From WTFY01 sp965214675 (GTDB taxonomy: Bacteria; Pseudomonadota; Gammaproteobacteria; UBA4575), in the NCBI GenBank assembly GCA_965214675.1, contig OZ243969.1, positions 434,001 to 498,000 of the forward strand: 64,000 nt of DNA. The letters run 5' to 3'. The notes beneath the pieces were generated by a model, which worked only from the letters and a program-made list of their open reading frames with translations, did no database searches and was not told the DNA's origin. Both the position numbers and the translations under genes were made by a program. Positions 8,957 through 17,402 of the stretch are shown piece by piece (position 1 is the first letter of the stretch; every line of letters starts with the position of its first letter).

Positions 8957-9385
8957 ATGGATCACAAACGTCCCGAGTCGGTTCTGGTTGTCGTGTACAC
9001 GCGGCAAGGGGAGGTACTGCTGCTGCGCCGCAGGTATCCCGATGATTTCTGGCAATCGGTCACTGGCAGCCTGGAATGGGGCGAGCAGCCCGCCGATGCG
9101 GCAGTGCGTGAGTTGCGGGAAGAAACCGGCCTGGTCGACCAGGCCGTTTGTGACTGTCACCAGACGCAGAGTTTCGAGATCTACTCGATCTGGCGCAAAC
9201 GCTATGCACCCGGAGTGCGCATGAACCAGGAGCATGTGTACCGTTTGCAGCTTCCGGAAAAGGTAGAAATCCGCCTCGATACCCGTGAGCATGAAGAGTT
9301 TCAGTGGCTGCCCCGCCTGCATGCCGCAGACCGGGCGACTTCACATACCAACCAGGCAGCGATCCTGCGCTGGGTACCGGAATAA
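8957..9385 (+). CDS. nudB: Dihydroneopterin triphosphate diphosphatase (Nudix)
   Basis: A 142-residue Nudix hydrolase with the full Nudix box, G-SLEWG-E-QPADAAV-REL-REETGL, around residues 38-60. Sequence and the position between aspS and yebC-ruvC match NudB, which removes pyrophosphate from dihydroneopterin triphosphate in folate synthesis. The ATG at 8957 gives MDHKRPESVLVVVY, the usual NudB start; upstream in-frame sequence is not conserved. It is followed 12 bp later by an alpha/beta hydrolase gene. Confidence 0.88.
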   Translation: MDHKRPESVLVVVYTRQGEVLLLRRRYPDDFWQSVTGSLEWGEQPADAAVRELREETGLVDQAVCDCHQTQSFEIYSIWRKRYAPGVRMNQEHVYRLQLPEKVEIRLDTREHEEFQWLPRLHAADRATSHTNQAAILRWVPE

Positions 9386-9397
9386 TCCCCTGCAGAC

Positions 9398-10021
9398 ATG
9401 CGTGAAATCGTCGTCTGTATCCACGGCATCTGGATGAAGGGCGGGCTGATGAAACCGCTGGCCGGGTACCTGACAGATTTCGGCCACGAATGCCGGCGGT
9501 TTTCCTATCCGAGCCTGCGGTCGTCTCCGCAGCGCAATGCACAGCGGCTGGGCATGTTCACGGACCGCCTGGATGCCGATGTCATTCATTTCGTTGCACA
9601 CAGCCTGGGCGGCATCGTGCTGCTGCATTATTTCCAGATCTTCGATTCACCCCGGCCCGGGCGCGTGGTCATGCTGGGTCCGCCCTTGAAGGGCAGTGGC
9701 GTGGCACACTTCATATCGAGGAACGTGGTTCTGAAACACCTGACGTTGGGGGCGAGTTCGAGTTCACTGCTTGGCAACGTTCCTGCCTGGAGGGGAACCC
9801 GCCCGCTGGCCGTACTGGCTGGCACCCGCGGGCTGGGGATCGGGCAAATGCTGGGGGCGCCACTGGAACGGCCCAACGACGGAGCGGTCGCGGTATCGGA
9901 AACCCGCGTGAAGTCCTGCACCGTGCACAAGCTGATTCCGTACAGCCACACGGGCATGCTGCTGGCCAAGCCGGTGGCTGCCATGATCGACGAGTTTTTA
10001 CGTACCGGAAATATCACTTGA
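9398..10021 (+). CDS. Alpha/beta hydrolase (lipase-like)
   Basis: A 207-residue alpha/beta-fold hydrolase. It starts with the oxyanion loop region VCIHGIWMKGG (residues 5-15) and has the nucleophile elbow VAHSLGGIVLL (Ser near residue 70); the catalytic His is probably in KLIPYSHTGML near 187. No signal peptide is seen, so it is likely cytosolic. It resembles small esterases annotated as lipase class or PGAP1-like proteins; substrate unknown. It sits between nudB and yebC on the same strand. Confidence 0.75.
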   Translation: MREIVVCIHGIWMKGGLMKPLAGYLTDFGHECRRFSYPSLRSSPQRNAQRLGMFTDRLDADVIHFVAHSLGGIVLLHYFQIFDSPRPGRVVMLGPPLKGSGVAHFISRNVVLKHLTLGASSSSLLGNVPAWRGTRPLAVLAGTRGLGIGQMLGAPLERPNDGAVAVSETRVKSCTVHKLIPYSHTGMLLAKPVAAMIDEFLRTGNIT

Positions 10022-10070
10022 AATCAGGAAGTGCTAATATGAGGTTCATTGATCGTGTAGAGGGGAATCA

Positions 10071-10814
10071 ATGGCTGGTCATAGCAAATGGGCCAATATC
10101 CAGCACCACAAGAAAGCTCAAGACGCCAAGCGCGGAAAATTATTCACCAAACTCATCCGAGAGATTACCGTAGCGGCCCGTGAGGGAAGCGACCCCGACG
10201 CCAATGCGCGCCTTCGCGCAGCCGTGGACAAGGCCTTGTCTGCCAACATGCCTAAAGACACCATCGAGCGTGCCGCAAAACGCGGCGCCGGTGAACTCGA
10301 CGGCGAGTCCTACGTGGAGGTGCGTTATGAAGGCTATGGGCCCGGAGGGGCTGCCGTCATGATTGACTGCATGACCGATAACCGCAACCGTACCGTATCG
10401 GAGATTCGCCACACGTTTACGAAATTCAATGGCAACCTGGGCACGTCCGGCTCGGTGGCCTATCTTTTCTCGGAAGCAGGAGTGATCCGCTTTACACAGG
10501 ACGTGGATGCGGATCGCGTGATGGAAATCGCCCTGGACTCGGGTGCGGAAGATGTCATCGATACGCAGGATGGGGAGCTTGAGGTGATTACCGGGGTAGA
10601 GGGATTTGTGGATTCGAGGCAGGCACTGGAGGACGCGGGCCTGAGGCCTGAGCGTGCGGAAGTCACGATGCGTGCCAGCACTGAGGTCGCACTTTCTGCA
10701 CACGACGGAGAGACGCTGCTGCGCCTTTTGAATGCACTGGATGCACTGGACGATGTGCAAAACGTGTATTCCAATGCCGACATACCGGATTCCGCATTCG
10801 AGGCCGTGGCCTAG
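10071..10814 (+). CDS. yebC: YebC/PmpR family regulator
   Basis: A 247-residue YebC/PmpR protein. The N-terminus MAGHSKWANIQHHKKAQDAKRGKL-type sequence and the GPGGAAVMIDCMTDNRNRT segment near residue 90 are diagnostic. Family members have been described as DNA-binding transcriptional regulators, and some as ribosome-associated factors that relieve stalling at proline stretches. It stands directly upstream of ruvC-ruvA-ruvB, the common proteobacterial order, with 17 bp to ruvC. Confidence 0.95.
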   Translation: MAGHSKWANIQHHKKAQDAKRGKLFTKLIREITVAAREGSDPDANARLRAAVDKALSANMPKDTIERAAKRGAGELDGESYVEVRYEGYGPGGAAVMIDCMTDNRNRTVSEIRHTFTKFNGNLGTSGSVAYLFSEAGVIRFTQDVDADRVMEIALDSGAEDVIDTQDGELEVITGVEGFVDSRQALEDAGLRPERAEVTMRASTEVALSAHDGETLLRLLNALDALDDVQNVYSNADIPDSAFEAVA

Positions 10815-10831
10815 CATCGGGTACAGGCGCT

Positions 10832-11371
10832 ATGGCAACGGTGACACAACCCCTTCGCATCCTCGGCATCGACCCGGGGCTGAATATCACGGGCTTCGGG
10901 ATTATCGACAGCGACGGGCACAACAGCCGCTATGTGCACAGCGGCAATATCCGTGTTCGCAAAACCGCCACGGAAACCGGCATGGCCGAGCGTCTCGGGC
11001 TGATATTCCAGCAATTGACCGAGGTCATTTCAGAGTACCAGCCGGGTGAGGTTGCGGTCGAGGAAGTGTTTGTCTCGCGCAATGTGGCCTCGGCACTGAA
11101 ACTCGGACACGCGCGCGGTGCTGCCATCAGCGCCGCGGTACAACTGCAGGTCCCGGTCAGTGAATACAGCACCCGTTATGTCAAAAAGACGGTTGTCGGG
11201 AATGGCGGCGCCAGCAAGGAGCAGGTCCAGCACATGGTCCTGCGCCTGCTTGCATTGCGCGGAGTCCTGCAAGAAGACGAAGCGGACGCGCTGGCGGTGT
11301 CGCTGTGTCATGCACACACGTGTATCCAGGGCGCCCACTCACGTCGGTCAGTATCCGGGAGTCACGCATGA
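10832..11371 (+). CDS. ruvC: Holliday junction resolvase RuvC
   Basis: The 179-residue endonuclease nicks Holliday junctions symmetrically in complex with RuvAB. The RNase H-like fold starts with ILGIDPGLNITGFGI (catalytic Asp near residue 13); the second acidic residue is in VAVEEVFVSRNVASALKLG, and the last pair is in EDEADALAVSLCH near residue 150. Its TGA overlaps the ruvA ATG (ATGA), so the two are translationally coupled. Confidence 0.97.
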   Translation: MATVTQPLRILGIDPGLNITGFGIIDSDGHNSRYVHSGNIRVRKTATETGMAERLGLIFQQLTEVISEYQPGEVAVEEVFVSRNVASALKLGHARGAAISAAVQLQVPVSEYSTRYVKKTVVGNGGASKEQVQHMVLRLLALRGVLQEDEADALAVSLCHAHTCIQGAHSRRSVSGSHA

Positions 11372-11967
11372 TCGGACGCCTGTGCGGTGACGTCATCGAA
11401 AAACATCCGCCGTACCTGTTGCTCGATGTGCAGGGCGTGGGGTATGAGCTCGAAGCGCCGATGTCGACCTTTTACGAGCTGCCGGATTCAGGTAAGAGCG
11501 TGGTGCTGTATACCCACCTGCTGGTACGCGAAGATGCGCAGACCCTGTATGCCTTCAAACATCTGCAGGACCGGGCGCTGTTCAGGGATCTGTTGAAGGT
11601 TAACGGCGTCGGGGCGAAAATTGCCCTGGCCATACTTTCCGGCATGGACGTCAGGGCATTCACCCAGTGTATCGATCGCAGTGATGCGGACGCCCTGATG
11701 CGGCTTCCCGGAATCGGGCGAAGGACGGCAGAACGCCTGATTGTCGAGATGCGTGACCGATTGGCACAGATCACCGATGTACCCGATACCGGCAAGGATG
11801 CGCCGGTTGCGGACCGTCCCGGGAGTGTCGTCCAGGATGCCGTCTCTGCACTGGTGGCCCTGGGCTATGGCCTGAACGATGCGCGTCGCATGGTGGGTGA
11901 ACTGGATACGCAAAGTCAAAGCAGCGAGGACTTGATCCGGCTGGCACTCAAGACCCGCCTGTCCTGA
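11368..11967 (+). CDS. ruvA: Holliday junction branch migration protein RuvA
   Basis: A 199-residue RuvA, the tetrameric junction-binding subunit that loads RuvB. The MIGRLCGDVIEK start opens the OB domain, two helix-hairpin-helix motifs follow (LLKVNGVGAKIALAILSG and RLPGIGRRTAERLIVEM), then a flexible linker rich in Asp/Pro, and the C-terminal RuvB-binding helix domain (ALVALGYGLNDARRMV). The ATG at 11368 overlaps the ruvC stop; it is followed by ruvB after 23 bp. Confidence 0.97.
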   Translation: MIGRLCGDVIEKHPPYLLLDVQGVGYELEAPMSTFYELPDSGKSVVLYTHLLVREDAQTLYAFKHLQDRALFRDLLKVNGVGAKIALAILSGMDVRAFTQCIDRSDADALMRLPGIGRRTAERLIVEMRDRLAQITDVPDTGKDAPVADRPGSVVQDAVSALVALGYGLNDARRMVGELDTQSQSSEDLIRLALKTRLS

Positions 11968-11990
11968 ACCGTGTAGTGGATGTGAACTCA

Positions 11991-13058
11991 ATGAGCGATA
12001 CAGACACATCAAGGCTGGTGGACACCCGCAGGGAGGAGGACGAGGCGGTGGTCGAAAATGTGATTCGCCCGCAGTTTCTCAAGGAATATGTCGGCCAGGC
12101 CAAGGTGCGCGAGCAAATGGAAATTTTCATCACCGCTGCAAAACAGCGTGAACAGGCGCTGGATCACGTGCTCATATTCGGCCCCCCGGGGCTGGGCAAG
12201 ACCACACTGTCGCGGATCGTGGCGAACGAGATGCAGGTGAACCTGCGTCATACCTCGGGCCCGATACTTGAAAAGCCGGGCGACCTCGCCGCCATACTGA
12301 CAAACCTGGAGCCAAGGGACGTACTGTTCATCGACGAAATTCACCGCTTGAGTCCGGTGACCGAGGAGGTGCTCTATCCTGCGCTGGAAGACTTTCAACT
12401 GAATATCATGATCGGCGAGGGACCGGCGGCACGATCGATCAAGCTGGACCTGCCACCGTTTACCCTGGTCGGGGCGACCACGCGCGCCGGTCTGCTGACC
12501 TCGCCCTTGCGGGACCGTTTCGGGATCGTGCAGCGCCTTGAGTTCTACAGCATGGAGGAGCTGGCCGTGATCGTACGCCGTTCCGCAGACATACTGAAAG
12601 TGAAAATCAACCGGGAAGGCTCGGAGCAGATCGCCTGCCGTTCACGGGGCACGCCCAGGATTGCCAACCGCCTGCTGCGGCGTGTGCGCGATTACGTGCA
12701 GGTCAAGTCCGACGGTACGATCGATGCCGAGAATGCCAACGCAGCGCTGGACATGCTCAGCGTGGATACCAACGGCTTTGATCACATGGACCGGCGCCTG
12801 CTGCTTGCGGTCATCGAGAAATTTGGCGGCGGACCGGTCGGGATCGACAGCCTGGCGACGGCCATTGGTGAAGAACGCGGTACGATCGAGGACGTCATCG
12901 AGCCGTACCTGATCCTGAAGGGGTTTATCATGCGCACACCGCGCGGGCGCATCGCCACCAAAAACGCCTACCGGCATTTTGGTCTCAAGACCGCCGATGA
13001 CCTGGCCGACCCGTCGGCAAAGACCTCACCCGACCTGTTTTCAAATACACAGAAGTGA
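11991..13058 (+). CDS. ruvB: Holliday junction ATP-dependent helicase RuvB
   Basis: A 355-residue AAA+ hexameric motor that drives branch migration. Walker A is GPPGLGKTTL near residue 65, Walker B DVLFIDEIHRL near 110, then the TLVGATTRAGLLTSPLRDRFG sensor/Arg-finger segment near 155, and a C-terminal winged-helix domain with TPRGRIATKNAYRHFG. The ATG at 11991 is preferred over GTG at 11976. With ruvC and ruvA it forms one cluster. Confidence 0.97.
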   Translation: MSDTDTSRLVDTRREEDEAVVENVIRPQFLKEYVGQAKVREQMEIFITAAKQREQALDHVLIFGPPGLGKTTLSRIVANEMQVNLRHTSGPILEKPGDLAAILTNLEPRDVLFIDEIHRLSPVTEEVLYPALEDFQLNIMIGEGPAARSIKLDLPPFTLVGATTRAGLLTSPLRDRFGIVQRLEFYSMEELAVIVRRSADILKVKINREGSEQIACRSRGTPRIANRLLRRVRDYVQVKSDGTIDAENANAALDMLSVDTNGFDHMDRRLLLAVIEKFGGGPVGIDSLATAIGEERGTIEDVIEPYLILKGFIMRTPRGRIATKNAYRHFGLKTADDLADPSAKTSPDLFSNTQK

Positions 13059-13100
13059 CGGCTGCATGGTCCGCATCTGGCTGAATTCGAACGTTCACAT

Positions 13101-13514
13101 ATGAAGCCCTATACCTGGCAGGTTCGCGTCTATTACGAGGATACGGATGCGGGTGGTGTGGTGTACTATGCCAACTACCTGAGATTTATGGAGCGTGCAC
13201 GGACCGAGTGGTTACGGGCACTTGGGGTCGAGCAGGACAGGCTGATGCAGGATCGGAACGTATTGTTTGCGGTGCGCTCTGTGCAGATCGAGTACAAGCG
13301 CCCTGCACGGTTCAATGACGCACTGTCCGTCACGGTCGAACCGATGGCCACCCGGCCGGCCAGTCTGTCAATACGGCAGGCGATCACGCATCACCAGGAC
13401 GAGGCGCTCCTGCTTGCGCAGGCCGATGTCAATGTCGTGTGCCTGCAGGCCGACAGCTTTGCACCGCAACCCATACCCAAGGACTTGTTGAAGGAGATCG
13501 AACGTGCGTGTTGA
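13101..13514 (+). CDS. ybgC: Tol-Pal-associated acyl-CoA thioesterase YbgC
   Basis: A 137-residue hotdog-fold thioesterase of the 4-hydroxybenzoyl-CoA thioesterase type. The catalytic Asp and family motif are in YYEDTDAGGVVYYANYLRF (residues 11-29). In E. coli YbgC hydrolyses acyl-CoA and interacts with acyl carrier protein and phospholipid enzymes. It is the first gene of the tol-pal cluster; its last bases overlap the start of tolQ by 11 bp, which indicates coupled translation. Confidence 0.95.
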   Translation: MKPYTWQVRVYYEDTDAGGVVYYANYLRFMERARTEWLRALGVEQDRLMQDRNVLFAVRSVQIEYKRPARFNDALSVTVEPMATRPASLSIRQAITHHQDEALLLAQADVNVVCLQADSFAPQPIPKDLLKEIERAC

Positions 13515-14202
13515 TATGAGCATCCTGTCATTGATCATCGAGGCGAACATTCTGGTGCAGCTCGTGATGCTGTTGCTGCTTGCAGCTTCCGTCATCTCCT
13601 GGACCATGATTGTAAGCAAGTGGAAGGCGATCAAGGAGGCACGCAGGCAGGCAGACAAGTTCGAGGATCAATTCTGGTCCGGTTTGAATCTCGCGACCCT
13701 GTATGAGAGCGTGAAGCAGAAAAGTGAGTCGGTCGGTATGGAACACATTTTCGCTTCCGGCTTCCGCGAGTATCTACGTCTGCACCAGAAACAGAAAGTA
13801 TCCCCGATCGCGATAACGGATACGGCCCTGCGCTCCATGAAAGTGGCCATGTCCCGTGAGATCGAGGACCTGGAACATTACCTTTCCTTTCTTGCAACGG
13901 TGGGCTCTACCGCCCCCTATGTCGGTCTGTTCGGTACGGTGTGGGGCATCATGAATGCCTTTCGTGCCCTGGCCGATGTGCAGCAGGCGACACTGTCCGC
14001 GGTTGCACCCGGAATTGCCGAAGCGCTGATCGCAACGGCCATGGGGCTGTTCGCTGCGATCCCCGCCGTCATTGCCTACAACCGCTACTCCAGCGATGTC
14101 GAGCGACTGGTCCTTCGATACGACAACTTTGTCGAGGAGTTCACGGCACTGCTGCAGCGCGAGGCACTGACGAAAGACATGGAAAACTCCAGGCAGGACT
14201 AG
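13504..14202 (+). CDS. tolQ: Tol-Pal system protein TolQ
   Basis: A 232-residue inner-membrane proton-channel subunit of the Tol motor, homologous to ExbB/MotA. Three membrane helices: near residues 15-40, 135-158 (VGSTAPYVGLFGTVWGIM) and 170-195 (APGIAEALIATAMGLFAAIP). The GTG at 13504 is chosen because a strong AAGGAG at 13491-13496 is 7 nt before it; the in-frame ATG at 13516 would be 19 nt away. It forms the TolQ-TolR stator that energises TolA during cell division and outer-membrane constriction. Confidence 0.96.
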   Translation: MRVDMSILSLIIEANILVQLVMLLLLAASVISWTMIVSKWKAIKEARRQADKFEDQFWSGLNLATLYESVKQKSESVGMEHIFASGFREYLRLHQKQKVSPIAITDTALRSMKVAMSREIEDLEHYLSFLATVGSTAPYVGLFGTVWGIMNAFRALADVQQATLSAVAPGIAEALIATAMGLFAAIPAVIAYNRYSSDVERLVLRYDNFVEEFTALLQREALTKDMENSRQD

Positions 14203-14208
14203 GCGGCC

Positions 14209-14655
14209 ATGGCTTCTGCAAGCACACGACGCCGCAAGTACATGTCGGAGATCAATGTCGTCCCGTATGTCGATGTCACCCTGGTCCTGCTGGTCATTTT
14301 CATGATCACGGCCCCCCTGTTTCATGAAGGGGTCGAGGTTGAACTGCCCGCAGCGCCCGCCAAGCAGCTTGAGAAAATCGAGAAAAACCAGGATCCGGTG
14401 GTGGTATCCGTGGATCGCCTGGGGCAGATATTCGTCAACCGTTCGGATTCGCCCAAACGACCCGTCGCGGACGAGTCCTTTCGAAACCAGATCAGGGAAA
14501 TGTTGTCTGACAAGCCAGATGAACTGGTCTATGTGCGGGGGGACAGGAATGTGGATTATGGACGGGTGGTATCCGTGATGGTCATGCTGCAGGATGCGGG
14601 GGCAGAAAATGTCGGTCTCATTACGGACCCGGCTGTGGAAAAGACCGATCCCTGA
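14209..14655 (+). CDS. tolR: Tol-Pal system protein TolR
   Basis: A 148-residue ExbD/TolR protein. One membrane helix lies near residues 17-38 (INVVPYVDVTLVLLVIFMITAP), with the proton-binding Asp in PYVDVTLVLL. The periplasmic domain contains RGDRNVDYGRVVSVM near residue 115, typical of the family. It follows tolQ by 6 bp and precedes tolA by 6 bp. Confidence 0.96.
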   Translation: MASASTRRRKYMSEINVVPYVDVTLVLLVIFMITAPLFHEGVEVELPAAPAKQLEKIEKNQDPVVVSVDRLGQIFVNRSDSPKRPVADESFRNQIREMLSDKPDELVYVRGDRNVDYGRVVSVMVMLQDAGAENVGLITDPAVEKTDP

Positions 14656-14661
14656 CCGCCT

Positions 14662-15516
14662 GTGAGAAAAACGGATCGCCATTTACCGCTTTCCATTGCG
14701 ATCGCCGTCCTGGTTCACGTGGGGGCCATTGGCTTGCTGGCTGTCGGTTTCCAGTTCAGCCAAAGGATCGTGCCGGTGCCCAGCGTGGTGATCAATACGG
14801 TCAAGGCCAAGGTGGTTGATGCAAGTGAGCTCGAGCGCATCGAGCAACGCAGGCTCAAGGCGTTGCAGCAGGAGGAGCTCAAGCGCAAGCAACGCCTGCA
14901 GGAGGAAAAACGCCTCGCCGAGCAAAAGGCCAAGAAGGAAAAGGAGCGACAGGCGGCACTGAAAGCCGAGCAGGCAAGAAAGCAGGCCGCCCTTGAGAAG
15001 AAAAAGCGTGCCGAGGAAGCACGCAAGGCGGCCAAGTTGAAAAAGGCGGCCGAGGCCAAGCGGCGGGCTGAAAAAAAGAAAGCGGAAGAGGCCAGAAGGC
15101 GGGCTGCGGAAAAGAAACGCAAGCAGGAAGAGCGTGCTATCGAGCAACAGCGCCTTGCTCGTCTGGAAGAAGAAGAAGCGGAAATCCGGGCAGCTGAACA
15201 GGAAGCGCGACGCCTGCAACAGTCACGCAGAGCCCGACACCTGATCGCTCAATACCAGGATGCCATTCGCAGCAAGATCGAACGCAACTGGCGCCGCCCG
15301 CTCGACTATCAGTCCACTGCCTGGTGCAGGGTGTTCGTGCGCCAGGATTCTGCGGGTTCCATACAAAACGTCGTGGTCGAGGAATGCATCGGCAGCGAGG
15401 CCTTTCGCAAGTCCGTGGAAAAGGCGGTCTGGAAGTCGGCCCCCTTGCCCCTGCCTCCATCACCCGAACTGTTCCACCAGGAGCTGCGTTTCACATTTGA
15501 TCCGAGGGCATCGTGA
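14662..15516 (+). CDS. tolA: Cell envelope integrity protein TolA
   Basis: A 284-residue protein bridging the inner-membrane TolQR motor and the periplasmic TolB/Pal. Domain order: short cytosolic N-terminus with GTG start, one membrane helix (about residues 10-32), a long Lys/Ala/Glu-rich coiled coil (about 45-195), and a C-terminal globular domain from about 195 with YQDAIRSKIERNWRRP and a CRVFVRQDSAGSIQNVVVEEC segment whose two Cys probably form the conserved disulfide. It is shorter than the E. coli protein, mostly in the helical spacer. Its stop overlaps the tolB start. Confidence 0.95.
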   Translation: MRKTDRHLPLSIAIAVLVHVGAIGLLAVGFQFSQRIVPVPSVVINTVKAKVVDASELERIEQRRLKALQQEELKRKQRLQEEKRLAEQKAKKEKERQAALKAEQARKQAALEKKKRAEEARKAAKLKKAAEAKRRAEKKKAEEARRRAAEKKRKQEERAIEQQRLARLEEEEAEIRAAEQEARRLQQSRRARHLIAQYQDAIRSKIERNWRRPLDYQSTAWCRVFVRQDSAGSIQNVVVEECIGSEAFRKSVEKAVWKSAPLPLPPSPELFHQELRFTFDPRAS

Positions 15517-16808
15517 GCGGCGTGCTGAGAATCGGGGCGCTGCTGCTGTTGTGGTTGCTGGGGTCCAGCGCCCATGCCGTCCTTGAAATCGATATTACCG
15601 AGGGCATCGAGGGTGCCTTGCCGATTGCGATTACCGCCTTTACCGGAGAGGCCTACAACGACAGCGAGACGATCGAGGAGGTGGTGCGCAATGATTTGCG
15701 CCGCAGCGGTTTTTTCGACGTGCTTGAAAGTCGCTATTTCCCCCAGGGCAGGAACGGGGCCTCTCCGATGAATTATGCAGCCTGGCGGGAGACCGGCATT
15801 GAAAGCCTGCTGACGGGAGAAATCATCAGGACAGGGGAAGACCAGTACCGGATAGAGTTTCGCCTATTCGATCCCGTGCGCCAGAGAAGACTGTCCGGCC
15901 ACGCGATCTCTTCGGTAAGCCGCCAGGATGTACGCAAGGTGGGGCACAAGATCAGCGATATCGTCTATGAGACCCTGACCGGCGTCCGCGGTGCCTTCAG
16001 CACGCAGATTGCATACATCAGCACGACCGGAGAGGCTGCCAACCGCAAGTTCGAACTGCGAGTCGCAGATGCCGACGGACATAACGCAAGGACGATTTTT
16101 TCATCCAGCAACCAGTTGATGTCACCTGCCTGGTCACCGGATGGCAAACGTCTGGCCTATGTATCGTTTGAAAAAGGCAACTCGGCCATTTACGTCCAGG
16201 ATGTGAAAGAGGGTCGGCGGTTCATGGTTTCTGCACAGCCGGGCATCAACAGTGCACCTGCCTGGTCACCGGATGGCCGCTACCTGGCACTGACCCTGTC
16301 CATCGATGGCAGTGCGGATATTTATCTCATGGATACCCGCACCCGCCGGCTCAAGCGCCTGACCCGAGACTTGAGCATCGATACCGAGCCCTGTTGGATG
16401 CCCGACAGTAAAGCGTTATTATTCACTTCTGACCGGAGTAATGAGACCCAGGTGTATCGTGTATCCGTTCGGGGTGGCAAGGCGAAACGTGTTACCTTTG
16501 AGGGCAGGTACAACGCAGCCCCTGATGTTTCACCGGATGGCCGTCACATTACCTTTGTACACAACAACGGCAATGGCTTTCGCATCGCAGTCATGAATCT
16601 CAGGACCGGCGATGTGCGTGTTTTGACCCCGGGTCGTCTGGACGAGGGACCGAGCTACGCTCCGAATGGGAAAATGATCATCTATGCGGCCTCGGAGCGC
16701 CGTCGCGGGGTATTGGCTGCGGTGAGCGCAAACGGCAGAGCGGGACAGAAATTGCACACAGCAGGCCAGGATGTACGCGCGCCTGTCTGGTCGCCTTTTC
16801 GTGATTAA
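15513..16808 (+). CDS. tolB: Tol-Pal system beta-propeller protein TolB
   Basis: A 431-residue periplasmic protein. A signal peptide covers about residues 1-22 (LLLLWLLGSSAHA), followed by the N-terminal domain (about 25-150) and a six-bladed WD40-like propeller with repeated SPAWSPDGKRLAYVS, SAPAWSPDGRYLAL and APDVSPDGRHITFV motifs. TolB binds Pal and is released by TolA. The GTG at 15513 overlaps the tolA stop by 4 bases. The usual TolB position between tolA and pal is kept. Confidence 0.97.
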   Translation: MSGVLRIGALLLLWLLGSSAHAVLEIDITEGIEGALPIAITAFTGEAYNDSETIEEVVRNDLRRSGFFDVLESRYFPQGRNGASPMNYAAWRETGIESLLTGEIIRTGEDQYRIEFRLFDPVRQRRLSGHAISSVSRQDVRKVGHKISDIVYETLTGVRGAFSTQIAYISTTGEAANRKFELRVADADGHNARTIFSSSNQLMSPAWSPDGKRLAYVSFEKGNSAIYVQDVKEGRRFMVSAQPGINSAPAWSPDGRYLALTLSIDGSADIYLMDTRTRRLKRLTRDLSIDTEPCWMPDSKALLFTSDRSNETQVYRVSVRGGKAKRVTFEGRYNAAPDVSPDGRHITFVHNNGNGFRIAVMNLRTGDVRVLTPGRLDEGPSYAPNGKMIIYAASERRRGVLAAVSANGRAGQKLHTAGQDVRAPVWSPFRD

Positions 16809-16836
16809 CCACAAATTGTTATATGAGGAATACGAA

Positions 16837-17397
16837 ATGATGGTGAAGCAACTACTGCGAAATGCACTCATGCTGGGTGTGCTGGTGACCCTGGGGGCCT
16901 GCACGACCAGTCAGACGACGCAACAGATGCTCGAGGATGCGCCCGGTGGAGGTCAGCAAGGCGGTGCAGGGCAAACGGATGCCACGGGCATTGGCGGCGA
17001 TGGCAGTTTGGCCATTGACATTCTGGATGAAGAGGGCGGTGCAGGTGCCGGCAGGGCCGGCGGATTGCCTTACCGCGACAAAACCATTTATTTTGACTAC
17101 AACAGCAGCGAAATCCGCGACGAATTTTTGCCCGAGATTATCCGCATGGCCAAGGCCCTGGAGGACAACCCCAGGATGCAGGCGCGGCTGGAAGGACACG
17201 CGGATGAACGGGGTACCCGTGAATACAACCTGGCTCTCGGTGAGCGCCGTGCACAGGAGGTACGCCATCTCATCCTGCTTCAGGGTGTAAAGGAGGACCA
17301 GGTCGACATCGTCAGCTACGGTGAAGAGAAGCCGGCAGCCTTTGGCGAAGGGGACAGTGCCTGGATACTCAACCGCAGGGTGGAACTGGTGTACTGA
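16837..17397 (+). CDS. pal: Peptidoglycan-associated lipoprotein Pal
   Basis: A 186-residue outer-membrane lipoprotein that anchors the membrane to peptidoglycan. The lipobox LGAC places the lipidated Cys at residue 22. A Gly/Gln-rich linker (about 30-75) precedes the OmpA-like domain, which has the diaminopimelate-binding features IYFDYNSSEIRDE and LEGHADERGTREYNLALGERRA. The ATG at 16837 follows a GAGGA ribosome site and yields the proper lipoprotein signal. Confidence 0.96.
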   Translation: MMVKQLLRNALMLGVLVTLGACTTSQTTQQMLEDAPGGGQQGGAGQTDATGIGGDGSLAIDILDEEGGAGAGRAGGLPYRDKTIYFDYNSSEIRDEFLPEIIRMAKALEDNPRMQARLEGHADERGTREYNLALGERRAQEVRHLILLQGVKEDQVDIVSYGEEKPAAFGEGDSAWILNRRVELVY

Positions 17398-17402
17398 GGC
17401 CG

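Noticed and set aside
8033..9322. 429-codon minus-strand frame over aspS and nudB
   Set aside because: Long antisense frame in high-GC coding DNA; both plus-strand genes are firmly identified.
14683..15219. Leu/Phe-rich minus-strand frame of 178 codons
   Set aside because: It is the antisense shadow of the Lys/Ala/Glu-rich coiled coil of TolA.
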